A DNA stretch of 64,000 nt. Source: Cliona cf. orientalis. Lineage: Eukaryota > Porifera > Demospongiae > Clionaida > Clionaidae. The position numbers and the translations under genes are program-made. The notes beneath the pieces were generated by a model. It did not search any database. It worked only from the letters and a program-made list of their open reading frames with translations, and had not been told where the DNA came from. Of the stretch, positions 34,290-45,800 are shown piece by piece. Position 1 is the first letter of the stretch. The number at the start of each line of letters is the position of its first letter. The stretch lies in contig OZ005702.1 of the NCBI GenBank assembly GCA_963930775.1, forward strand, positions 1,736,001-1,800,000, given 5' to 3'.

Positions 34290-36410
34290 ATGGAGGGCCA
34301 TGGCAGACAAGAGCCGGCTCAAATCGCTTTGATAGGTGAGTTTTAGGAATGTATGCACGCGCTGCATCATAAGTTAGATAAACAAACGAACTCAGCCAGC
34401 TGTTTCATGAAAATATTCTCTATCTCCAGTGCACGAGGCTCGAAATCTTCAAAACAAGAAAAAAGGTAGGCTATAAAATTATGACAGCTCTTTATTCACG
34501 CTTGAAGTAATTATATTTCCCTCAGACTCTGTCCAGTGTAGGGTCTAGGTCTTTGGTTTTAATGTAACTTGCCTTCACACGATGTTTATATTGTGTGCCA
34601 CACATGGACTACACGGTGCAGTCTTGTACCTGTTGAAATATAAAAGTGTTAGGTGTATGTGATCGGATCTGCCTATTTTTTTCTCTGATAATCATACAGA
34701 AACCTGCCATGCATCTGTTGTGTTTGGTCTGGGCAAGGAACTCTATAAGACGCTCACCATCGAGAGCAATGACCCTCAGTGGAAGGAAGAGGGCATTATG
34801 TAAGTATAGCCGTGTCCATATGGTCATGATCTTCTACGTGTGTGTGTGTGTGAGTGGGTGGGTGGGGGGAGCTAATTGTCAAGGGGCAGTTTGGTAGTGT
34901 GAAAATACCGAAGCCTAATGTGATCCATGTACATTGTACCATAGTTATGCCATGTACGGATGTATCAATGCATGACTTTACATTCCCTTGTGCGTGTTTT
35001 TGCTCATGTTTATAATATCATGCACATTAATGTCGGTTATAATCTGTCTATATTTGGTGTTCATTTGCTGTAGTCGTCCGTGATGTAGTTAGTGTCTAGT
35101 CTGGGGTAGAGTTACATGTACACTGATGCTGTGAGAGGCTATCATTTTTAGCACTAGTATATACATGTACATGTACTCTTTAGATGGTTCTATGTAGTCT
35201 GGTGAATAATTAGTAACATGGTTATGTACATGTACTAGTAATTTTCAGGGCTAAAGTTGAGCTATGATATGTACATGTATATGCACTGAGCTGTAAAATT
35301 TTCGTGCATTGCATCAGCCTCTCATTCTTTCTCTCTCCCTCCCTCTCTCCTTTGATCCCTTTCCTATGCAGTAATGTACCCCACAAGGTCCACAATGGTG
35401 TCCTAAAGTTTAGGGTTCGTGACCAAGACCACGCCCTTGGGGCTGTCCACCTGAACATTGCCGAACTCACCAAGCAATCTAGCAAACAGTGGTACCCCGT
35501 TCTACCCAATAAAAAATCACACGAGGCCGTTGGTGAGCTCTTAATAGAGTACCACGTGAAAGAGTACCGTCCCTGCGACCCAAAGCAATCTCCTGTACCC
35601 TCCCACTCCACCTCGCAGGAGGACATCGCTGCCTCCTCCTCAAAAGTGGGCGGAACAAGTGTGTCCGGAGGAGGAGGAGGAGCTCCTAGGGGAGGACGTT
35701 TCTCATTACATCATCGTACGCCATCCTGGACAAGTAAAGGTCGTTCGTCATCAACGTCGGCTGGTAGTGATCGATCTCGGTCGGTTTCACACACACCCGT
35801 TGACCTTTCACCTTCGCCCACGCATGAAAAGCGACTGACTGGGTCTGATATTGAGCTGCATTCTAAATCGTCGCTGATAACGTATCAATCAGACAGTAAT
35901 CTTCGAGGGTACTCGCTCTACGATAGCTCTTCGGACAAGTCCCCCGAACAGACAAGAATCTCAGACAGTGACGAGAAGGGGCGATCCTCGTTAGTGCCGG
36001 AAGTGACAGGGATATCCCCTCGCGAAGGCCCAGTCGAGGGAAATCAACGAGTGGTCTTGAGAGGGAGCAACTTGGGGGAATTTAAGAGTGACATCGTGAA
36101 AGTGGTCATTGCGGGGGTGGACTGTACAGCCACCCTGGAGTATTTTTCGCCATGTAAGCAAGTGTTAATTTTGTTGACATACACATGTAGATATGTTGTC
36201 CAAGTTCTGTTTTTGCATCTAACTTGTGTGACTCATGCTTGCTGATGTAAACAGCTCAAAATTTGCTTGCATATGCAATCGTGGGACCGTTGGCCATGCA
36301 TGATGTAAAACTGTGTATATACACTGAAATTTTGTGTGAGATGTTGTGCTGTAGTTGTTGTGTTGAAAGGAGTTGGCTCTGGCTCTCTCTCTCTCTCTCT
36401 TTCTTTCTTC

Positions 36411-36449
<39 letters not shown>

Positions 36450-39400
36450 CCTCATACAGCTAAACTAGCAGTGACCACCTCTGCTCGTCATACGACTGGC
36501 AGTGGTCCAGTAATCGTCGAGACTGTGAGTGGAGGACCTGGTAAGTCCAGTGTCACTTTCACCTTCACCGGGACAGAGCACGGACAGCCCCCTGAGGTGA
36601 CGGGGATTTCCCCCCGCGAGGGGCCACTGGAGGGGAACCAGCGCGTGGTGTTGAGGGGGAGCAATCTGGGCGAGTCAAAGAGCGATGTCGTTAGGGTGAT
36701 GATTGCAGGAGTCGACTGCACGTCTACCCTGGAGTATTTCTCGCCAGGTGAGGTCTGCATAACTTATGTTGTGAAGGGGTAGACTTTGTAAACATTGATG
36801 GATTTAGCCACAGCACTAGGTCAGCAGGACTCCTAATATTGAGCAATTTTAATACCAGGAGACCATTTTTGATGATTTTGTGAGAGTGCTTCAGATCCAT
36901 GACCAAAAATTTAGTAATAGATATGTACATGTATGCACCTAGTACCTAAGCATAAAATTAATGTTTTACTTGCATATACAAATAACTATCTCCCCCCCTC
37001 TCTCGCTCGCTCGCTCACTCTCTCTCTCTCAATACAGCCAAGCTAGTGGTGATGACTCTGCCGCGGTCCTCTCCAGGCAGTGGTCCCGTTGTCGTGGAGA
37101 CGGAGCGTGGGGGTGTGGTGGAGTCCAGCCTAACCTTCTCCTATGTTCCTGTAGATGACAGCACAGGTGGTGGTGGTGGTGGAGGGGGCGGGGTTATGGG
37201 TGGAGCCAGTAGACCGTCACTTGTGAATCTTGGAGGCATGTTAGAGAGTCCTCTGCTCAGTAACAAGAAAGCTAAACAGAGTGGTGAGTCAGCTAGCTAT
37301 AGTGGCACATACCGTATAGTGGGAAACTTTCGAGGGAGAAAACTTTCGCGGATCGGTAGGAAGGGAGCATTTCACAGAGAAAACTTTTGCAGAATATTCA
37401 ACTGATTGCATACATGTAGATGGTTACGGCATGCCTAAAATTTCGTGGAGAAAACTTTCGTGGGTGGCTGTAAAATCACGAAATTCGTGAAGATTTTCTC
37501 CCTCGAAAATTTCCCACTATACGGTATTACATGTACATGTACCAGTATTGACTACCCTGTGTGGTGTAGTCAATACATTTCAGTGCACAGTAATATTAAT
37601 TTTTAAAACTGGAAATTAGCATTAGGGGTGAGTTTGCCTATTATGTGTGCATGTACATTGTACATAGATGTCTCTGAAATTTCCATCACCCTAGTATGAA
37701 TCAGATGTTACCCCTTGTATGTTAATTATGGAGAGGGAGGGGGGGGGAGGGAGAGCAGGGGGACCACACACTGTTGTTGAGGGGGAGTGTGGAATCACAC
37801 TTTTTTTGCTGCTTAGGACGATTCCCTTGTACAAATACAAAAAGTGATGCTGGGGTTAGGAAAGTGGGGGAGGGGGAAATACACATGTGTAGAGGCTGTA
37901 TTGTTGTTGTGCTTCCTTTAACATCACATATATACCACACATCTATTGAGAAAGGGGAACAGAGTAAGTCTTTAGTAGTTCTTCCTTGTTTGTGTTTTCA
38001 GACAATGTTTGGTATTTCTTAATTCTTAGCTTCCTTTTTCCCCTCAATTCACCTCAAGAATTAAATGTTTGATGACTCTCCTAACCATTTGATTACTAAC
38101 ACATACATTACATAGTAGATCTTCCCACAAGTGCATGTATATTATTATAGCCTTATCCCCCCCCCCCCCCCCCCCCCCCCCCCACAAAAAAAAACCCTTT
38201 GAAAACTAGGGGTGGGATAGCTCCTGGAATGAGGCTAGCTCTATGAACTGGTTGCATTGGCTCACCTGGCTAGCATGTCTTGTGGTACTAGAGTTCAGAG
38301 TCAGAACCCAAAAACTTCTATACTACTAGACTGCAGGCTGGCCCTGTATATGTATCCATGGAGTAAGTCACAAATTTTGTTGTTGTCTTTAAAAGTGGGT
38401 CAGCTGGTATCAGTATATTAAAGTATTGTGAAGGTAGACTGTCTGTAGACTTTCAGTCTGGCTGTGGTCAGTGTGTTTGTCCTTCCAGCTGCTATTTAGT
38501 GGCCTAGCTGGTGTACCCTCTTCCTCCTCCCTCCTCTATCTAAAGCTATCTACTTAGTGTACCATGTACTGTGTGTGACCATCCCTGGGCTTGTGGTCAC
38601 TACAGTGTACATACAGGGAGTGGGTGCTAGTTGAGCTCTAGTTTCCCACCCTCTTTTCTGTTTTTCCATAATCAGGAGCGCATAATGAGAAGAGGAGGGA
38701 GAGGGGAGGAGCGTGATACGACCACGCACTTAATTAAATTCGAGTTTTTACCCACGCTAGTCGTGTTACTATATTTAGCACGTTTATTTCAAGATGAAAG
38801 CAGAGAATCTTGGAGTTTCTACTTGTACAACAAGGCTTTGGGAGCCTTTCCGTGGATCTGAGATCGCGTTGAAGCTTACCGACGTCCAAAGAACAGACCT
38901 GTTTTTGTGGAAGCCTTGAGATCGTCTGTAAGTTGTACTTCTAGCCGCACCGGTTCAGCCGTTCACATCGATCGGCCAGAAATGATGCTTGATGGTCAAT
39001 TCTAGTAGCTTTGACTACTCTAAGCTCTCTTTCAAGGGACCCAAGGGTCGAGGCTATGCTAGAAGAACGATCAAGCATCATTTCTGGCAGATCGACGCGA
39101 ATGGCTAAATCGCGCGGCTAGAAAAACTTACAGGCGATCTCAAGGCTCCATAGAAAGCTTTAGGTCTGTTCTTTGGACTTCGGTAAGCTTCAATACGATC
39201 TCAGATCCACGGAAAGGCTCCCAAAGCCTTATCATTTGGCCGTACAAGTCGAAACTCCAAGCTTCTCTGCTGTCTTAAAAAAAATATGCTAAATTTAGTA
39301 ACGCGACTAGCGTGGGTAAAAACTTGAATTTTAATTAAGTGCGTGGTCGTGTCACGCTCCTCCCCTCTCCCTCCTCTTCTCATTATGCGCTCCTGCCATA

Positions 39401-42400
39401 ATATGAAAGTTGGAAACAATGATGTGCTCCTCATAATAGTATTCTCCCTCTAATCCAGCAGTTTTAGCCAACCACTCAGAAGTGTGTGAATTGTTATGCC
39501 AAGTTCCCAATGGTGTATATACAATATAGTCACAAGATCACTTTTATACTTGCTGAAGAGGCACACATGATGGGAGGCTGTAGAAAGTGTTGCTGTGTCA
39601 CTGCTTTTCTCATTGCTAGGCAATGGCTTTTAGCCAGCTAGGCAACCCTGTGCAGCTGTAATATCCATGACATCACCACTGTTTACACATCACGTGATCA
39701 CATCATCATCACATGCATACATACATGCATGTGTGCATAGATAGATTGGTTTCATAGCGAACCTGTGAGCTAGGTTTTCAGCACCTTCACTATAGGATAT
39801 CTTATGGCCACCATCCCCCCAGCCCAGCCCTTAGCTAAGTGTGCGTGTGCATGCATGATGTCAGTGGTTCCCTAGAGGCTACTGTATAATAATAATGTTA
39901 TGCAATCATAGTAATTATTGTTATTATGTTCATTTACGCATATTATAGCCTCTATAGTCCCCAGTATAGCTGATCTTTTCAGTAGGCAATATTGAGAAAA
40001 GGTGGAAACAGGCCACTGGCATGGCATGATGCCAGGAGACATGGCTAGTTATTGTAAGGCTACTATTGATGGGGAATAGGCACCTCTATTAGCACCTACT
40101 CTTAATACAGTCCAACCTCGATTATCCGAACTCGAGATCCAAAGAAAATGCAGGGTCAAAGTACATATTGTGACCACGTGACCGGATTGCGCATGCGCAG
40201 TAAACCTACGTCGCGTAGTTGTCACGCGAGAACCAGCTGCTGCACTGCTATCAAATCTAGTTCTAACGCTCAAAGAAGTAAAAGAAACGCAAAATAAGTG
40301 CTCTATCAATCGAAGATGAGATTAAAATCATCGAAATGCTCAATAAATCTATCGTATATACGTTTTTACATGCACGATCGATTTTGTGGGTGTGGCTTGG
40401 GTGTGGTCAACGTTATCCGAACTCTTTGCTTATCCGAACGGTTCTGGATTTCCCCTTGGCCAAAGGGGTTCGGATAATCGAGGTTGGACTGTAGTGCAAA
40501 GTACAGAAATGCATGCCACTACAAAATTTTATGTTCTCTCCAGTGCTGATGCTGCAGAGATACCCAATTTTATGTTGTTCCTCAACCTTGTACTTTCATC
40601 ATAGGCACCTCCCTTATTGAGAGTTGTGGTGATTTCCATGCAATCTGTTATTTATAGTACAGATCAGTCATACATGTAGGTTTTCCCTCCTCTCTCCCTC
40701 TTTATGTACATGTACATGTACATCAGGTATTCTTTGCAAAAAAAGCTGATGCCATTATCAGGTACATGTTATACAGTATCATTTGCATGTGCACTGCAAA
40801 TCAAAAGGGGCATCACACACATGCATAGTGGGAGTGGGCCACGAACACTGTAGTGTGGCCATGGTTTACATAGGGTAGTAAACGCTGGAGTCAGGAGTCT
40901 CCTTGAGAGCCACAAGACAGTGGGCCAGGGGCTAAGGCTGGTTTGGAGCGCTGGAACACTTATCTGTTTGTGGATGTGATTATCATTGTTAGTTGTCCCC
41001 ATCAAAGAGTGTGGTGGCTCCTTTTGAAGCGTTTGTGATGGTTTAGTGAGTGCCCATCCTGATTAATTTGTATTTTCTCTCCTCTCTCTACTCACTCCCT
41101 CTCTCTCTCTTTTCCTTTCTTGCTCTACCTTAGAACTGGATCAAGCTGAAATCAAGTCCCTGAAGCAACAAGTCAAAGGTAAACGCCCGAGGTGGACTAG
41201 AGGCGCTGACGTGTATTATGACCTTTTCAGGCCACTTCCTCTTACTTCCTGTGAAGCAGGATGTGCCCCATTCATGGAACAGCCTTTTGATGATAGACTA
41301 AAATTACTTCCCTTCCTTTACAGCAGCTAGTGTCCAGTGCTGATAGATTTAGATATACCAAACATGAACTCCTATAACTAGCTCACCCCATGCATGACAA
41401 CCAACATGACTTCACTCATCCCACACCTACACATCTTTGTAGCCATGCCATGTAGGGGTTTCAGACTGAGAGAAGGGGGGAAGACCTTGAAAATTAATAT
41501 TTTAACATCCCATCCCCCTCCCCCCATCATCATCCCACACATGCACACACACGCTGTAGACGATACACACACTCACACTTGCACTTGTACTCCCTCTGTG
41601 ATAAGCAGTGACAACCTACGTGTGTGTGTAAATGCTTTAATCTGCCTAGCCAGTATCACTGTGTGAAGCTTCACTTACTCACTAATAGAATAGTTGCTAC
41701 GTATAAACTGATGCGATGTTTATCTATCATAGGCTTTTCATGCCTAGTGACTCTTTATGGGAAAATGTCATTACTGCCACATGCATACTCAATGTGCGCG
41801 CACGCACACTTATACTTTTTCACTCAAAGCAGTGGCGACTACGTACATGTATGTACGTACGACTATTTTAATTTGCTTAATGTGAAGCTTCACACTAACA
41901 AGAGTACTACATGTGTATGCATGCCATAGTGGAGATTCTTAACAGTAATGATGTTATTATACAGAACACACGTCCCAAGTAATCCATACACACACACTCA
42001 CTCACACACTCAAAATTAATATCATGTTTATGCTAATAGTATGCAAGCAAAAAAAGACTTGTGTGCGATTTTCTGGTAAAGGTCGTCATACTCTACATTA
42101 AACTATATTATTCCTGGAATGTGAATTTTCTTGCGCTAATTATATTTTGCACTTTATTAGCATAAACACAGTAATACTAACAAGAGACCTATATCCATCG
42201 ATTTCACAGCATAAGTTATTATTGTCATTCATACCCACCCACACACACACACACACACATACCCTCACAGATCTCAAGAACGAGAATGCTGAGTTGGTGG
42301 AGGAGAACAAATCGCTCAAGGCCTACATAGAGCAGCTGCTGCTCAATATCATGGACAGCAGGCCGGACATTTTGGAGTTTGGTAAGCTCCACCCACCACC

Positions 42401-42428
42401 TCACAGTAGCAACGGTATCATGCAGTAG
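34290..42428 (+). CDS. C2 - IPT - IPT - Rab11-FIP-type coiled-coil protein
   Basis: Eight exons: 34290-34335, 34430-34465, 34700-34799, 35372-36153, 36460-36747, 37038-37283, 41134-41178, 42271-42428; phases agree, 566 residues. Residues about 8-140 form a C2 domain of class I Rab11-FIP type (IALIGVHEARNLQNK, HASVVFGLGKELYKT, DPQWKEEG, LKFRVRDQDHALGAVHLNI). A Ser-rich linker with basic residues follows. Residues about 269-365 and 365-465 are two IPT/TIG domains, each PEVTGISPREGP...GNQRVVLRGSNLGE, as in the Sec5 (EXOC2) N-terminus. A Gly-rich linker leads to a coiled coil ending LKNENAELVEENKSLKAYIE followed by QLLLNIMDSRPDILEF, the pattern of the Rab11/25-binding FIP domain (YIDxLLxxVMExxPxIL). 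Likely a membrane/endosome trafficking adaptor. Intron 6 is 3.85 kb. Confidence 0.85.
37312..37524. mobile_element. MITE, 213 bp, CCGTATAGTGGGAAA termini
   Basis: TA-flanked element with arms CCGTATAGTGGGAAA.. / ..TTTCCCACTATACGG, the arms containing GAGGGAGAAAA; the inner part carries repeated AAAACTTTCG units. In intron 6 of the FIP-like gene. Confidence 0.85.
38157..38183. repeat. Poly-C run
   Basis: About 27 consecutive C, then A8. Length is probably uncertain in any assembly. Confidence 0.95.
38650..39425. mobile_element. Large palindrome (foldback element), about 0.78 kb
   Basis: Two inverted arms of roughly 350 bp: left arm GGAGCGCATAATGAGAAGAG ... CAGAAATGATGCTTGATGG, right arm its complement ending CTCTTCTCATTATGCGCTCC. 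Arms differ by scattered substitutions and small indels and meet near 39020-39060. No transposase. Translation of both arms gives mirror-image non-genes. In intron 6 of the FIP-like gene. Confidence 0.85.
40108..40491. mobile_element. Tigger/pogo-type MITE, 384 bp
   Basis: CAGTCCAACCTCGATTATCC at the left and its complement at the right, flanked by TA. The ATTATCCGAA-type TIR beginning CAGT is characteristic of pogo/Tigger. Contains a GCGCATGCGC palindrome at about 40190. A related copy is at 48443-48781. Confidence 0.9.
42237..42260. repeat. (CA)n microsatellite at exon-8 acceptor
   Basis: CA repeat directly before the CCCTCACAG acceptor of the last exon of the FIP-like gene. Confidence 0.9.
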
Positions 42429-42883
42429 CCACAAGTATTAATAAACAAGTTTTCAATTTCATTTTGATTTTTTATTGAATTTTATAATGGCTACGGATTT
42501 TTTTTTTGAAATGTGATTTTCTTTTGTGATTGATCGATTAATTTTTTTTTATTGTCCACTGCCAATTTATCATCGAGTTAATTAACCACTGTAGTATTTT
42601 ATTCTGGACAAGATATTGAACAAATTTGTTATTAATGTTGCTTTCATTGAAGTATATAATTATAATAATCATAGAGTCGGTAGACTCTATAAGTAGGGAT
42701 GGCCCGGATATGCCATATATGTAATACATTACAAATACCCAAGTATAATATTATTATAAATTGTAACTGATGGGAGGTATGACAAAATTTAAACACTTGG
42801 CAGAAAAAACCCAAAATAGCAGAGTTTAAGTGTCCATGGTTCAAATCATACAATATCGATCAAGCATTGTTGTCACACCCAGA
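42429..42883. other. Convergent 3' region, FIP-like gene and NAGA
   Basis: T/A-rich; presumed 3' UTRs. AATAAA-type sequence (ATTAATAAACAAG) follows the plus-strand stop at once. No other feature seen. Confidence 0.5.
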
Positions 42884-45800
42884 TCAAGCTGAACTTAGCT
42901 TCAAAAACTTGACCCCTGATGGGTTGACAGGAGTAGAGTAGCTGCTGCTGAACACTCCAATGTCCTGCTGCTCAAACAGGTCTCGGACCTTCACTTTGCT
43001 GCTTCCAATACCAGCCTATAATTATAATAATAATAGATAAAACAATAGTTATAATATTATTATACCACACTCCTCATCATAATGATTGATTCTAATTTAT
43101 ATTATTATTATTATTATGCATATAGTATATACATCAATATGTACAGTACTATAATGTCATAACTTTAGCTATGATTGTGTAAGTGTTAAGTGGAGGGGGA
43201 GAGCCTATGTGGGTTTTTTTTTGTCATATAACAATTAATATCATAATTTCACAAACTTTCAACAATAAGAGGTCATTGTTGTGCAGCCTGAGGGATAGCA
43301 GGGTACGTTTATATAGCCAGGACATGCAATGTATTCCTGATAATTATAGCCATGCTCACTTTTTGGAAATTCACAGTGATATTATGTGGTCCGGCAAAGT
43401 GGCCTGTATTCAGCAGCGCCACGGCAACGGAGTGATCACTGAGGGGGCGAGCAAACACCATATTGGAGGTGGCAGCTGCCGTGTCACCAGAAAGCCTATC
43501 AGTGTAGACTGTGGAGTCAATCAGCCGACCTTGAGTACCAAGAGAGTCCTGATTGACAGCAATGACCTCCCTGTGATGATGATTGTATGCGTGTGGGAGA
43601 AAGGGAGGGGGAGAGAGAGAGAGAGAGAGAGAGGGATGGAGGGAGAATTAATCCTTGTATGATCATGTGACTTTCTTACTGGTTTTGCAGTAGGGCTTTT
43701 GACTCATCTGGTAAGTTCCTCAAATCATTTGACATGAGCAAGGGCTGTGACAAGAAAATGCGTGTTGTAAACAATAATCGATTATTTTTAATATGTTAAT
43801 TAACTCACTGCTGCAAATATGGACCAGAGAGCAAGCTGAGCTTTCTGTTGTTCAAAGCTCAAGCCAAAATCACCAACAATGATCTGTGTAATGACACCAT
43901 TATGACGACATTGATGCATACCTTACGAGCCTAGGATAGCATTATTGGTCAAAGAATGAAAGCAACTGATTAAAATTCCCAACTAAATCACAATAATACA
44001 ATGTAAATTAATATGCATGCATACATTATGCGTGCACGTACAAGTAAGGTATCTATGATGAAGGTGCAACAGCTGTAGAGACGGTGTGTTTGGGTTTCCC
44101 GGGTGATACCCACCTAAACACTCCCATCTGATTGGTCAGTATAATCGAATCAGTCCTCACCACAGTGCATACAAACAAACACCACCACCCTTAATCTCAT
44201 ATTAGTCTAAAATGAAACCTGCCAAGGTCTCCATAATCCAGATTTCATGCATAAATGTCATGTGTCAATCCAGAGTATTGCAATATTAACGAAGAGTGTT
44301 GTGCTTTTGCAATTTTTTGCATATTTCATTGTATTAGTTCTATTATAGGATCAGCTGAGACTTCAATTTAAACCCCTCCACACATACACACATTATGTAG
44401 AGTGAATACAGAATAAGTAGGAGGGAAGAGCCAGACACAGCAAAGGGTCACGGTCACACTAGCTGATATTTGTGCGTAGCAAAGTAGCACACCCAACCCC
44501 CAGCCCTCAGACCACAAAAATTAACACCTACGTATCACATGATGCCTAACTTCCTGGCTAGAAATAATGCTATAATATATGCAGCTCTGTATAATGTATG
44601 CAGGCAGGTAAAGGCTACAGACAGAATCAGATGAGTAATAATGCTATACTGTATCTTCACAGAAGTCATAAGTTACCTGAGCTGTCACATGCACGGTGCC
44701 TATAGCTTCCTGGCTAGAAATAATACTATAGTGGGGAATACAGCCTGCATGCAGATTGGAGGCTGACACTATATGGAGCTCACTTGCATCAAACAGGATG
44801 TTATATCATGGGCTAGTCCTGTGGCTATATATAGAGGATGCACACTTCCTGGAAACGAGACTAGGGAAGCATGTTACTAGTCTATACAGGCCCTAGGTTT
44901 ACCCAATAAGACCAACTTCAGCTAAATAGACACAACAGAGAAATCAACACAAGTTCATATGCTTATTTGGACATTATCCAGTAGTAAGTTTCACTTGATT
45001 GCAAAATTTTGTTAAGGGGTACGTTAATACATTTGACGACCTTTTCCAAGTATTACTTTACTACAAGCAGATTAGTCTATCTATGACCTTGCATAATGTG
45101 AACTATTACCATTTGGTATATGTATACCTTAGATGATTTCCAACAAGCTCTAACTGTGCCGCAGGCGCAGTTAGAGCTTATTGGAAATCATCTAAGGTAC
45201 TTGGTATTGTTACTATGGTATACCATTGCTCCACCATACAGGCACTGTACACTGATTAAATTATTGTGGGCTAGGGTAGCTCTGTTTTGAACAAGACTTG
45301 ACTATGGATGTTCTACTGGAGAATGGTCTTAGTGACATTAGATGTTGTTACCATAGTAACATATACCAGGTTACTATGGTAACAACATCTAAATATTAGT
45401 TAGATACTGTTTAGGAGGTTTTTATGTGATTTAGAAGACCTAAGGACTCTATATAGAATCCCGAGCGAAGCGAGGGTTCTATGAGAGCCCTGAGGTCTTC
45501 TAAATCACATAGAAACCGACTAAACAGTGTCTAAACAAGTTTAGATCATATAGCTTTAATCATAATCATAGCTTTAATTGTATTGCTAGAGCCAGAGGGC
45601 AAAATTTGTAGGTGACCATGAAAATCTTGTAGGTGACTATGAGAAGCTTGAAGGTGACTATGAGACATAGATACTTGTCAGTAGCCAATCAAATTGCAGT
45701 ATTTGTTACAGCTATGATCTAATGTCACTAAGATCATTCTCTAGTAGAGCATCCATGGTCAAGTCATGTTCAAAAACTAACAAAGCAGAAAGCAGAGCTA

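Noticed and set aside
34290..36153. Reading the C2/IPT gene as EXOC2 (Sec5)
   Set aside because: There is no Sec5 helical body; the N-terminus is a C2 domain and the C-terminus a FIP-type coiled coil.
38631..39434. Open frames on both strands with similar proteins (MRRGGRGEERDTTTHLIK...)
   Set aside because: They are the two arms of the same palindrome, not two genes.
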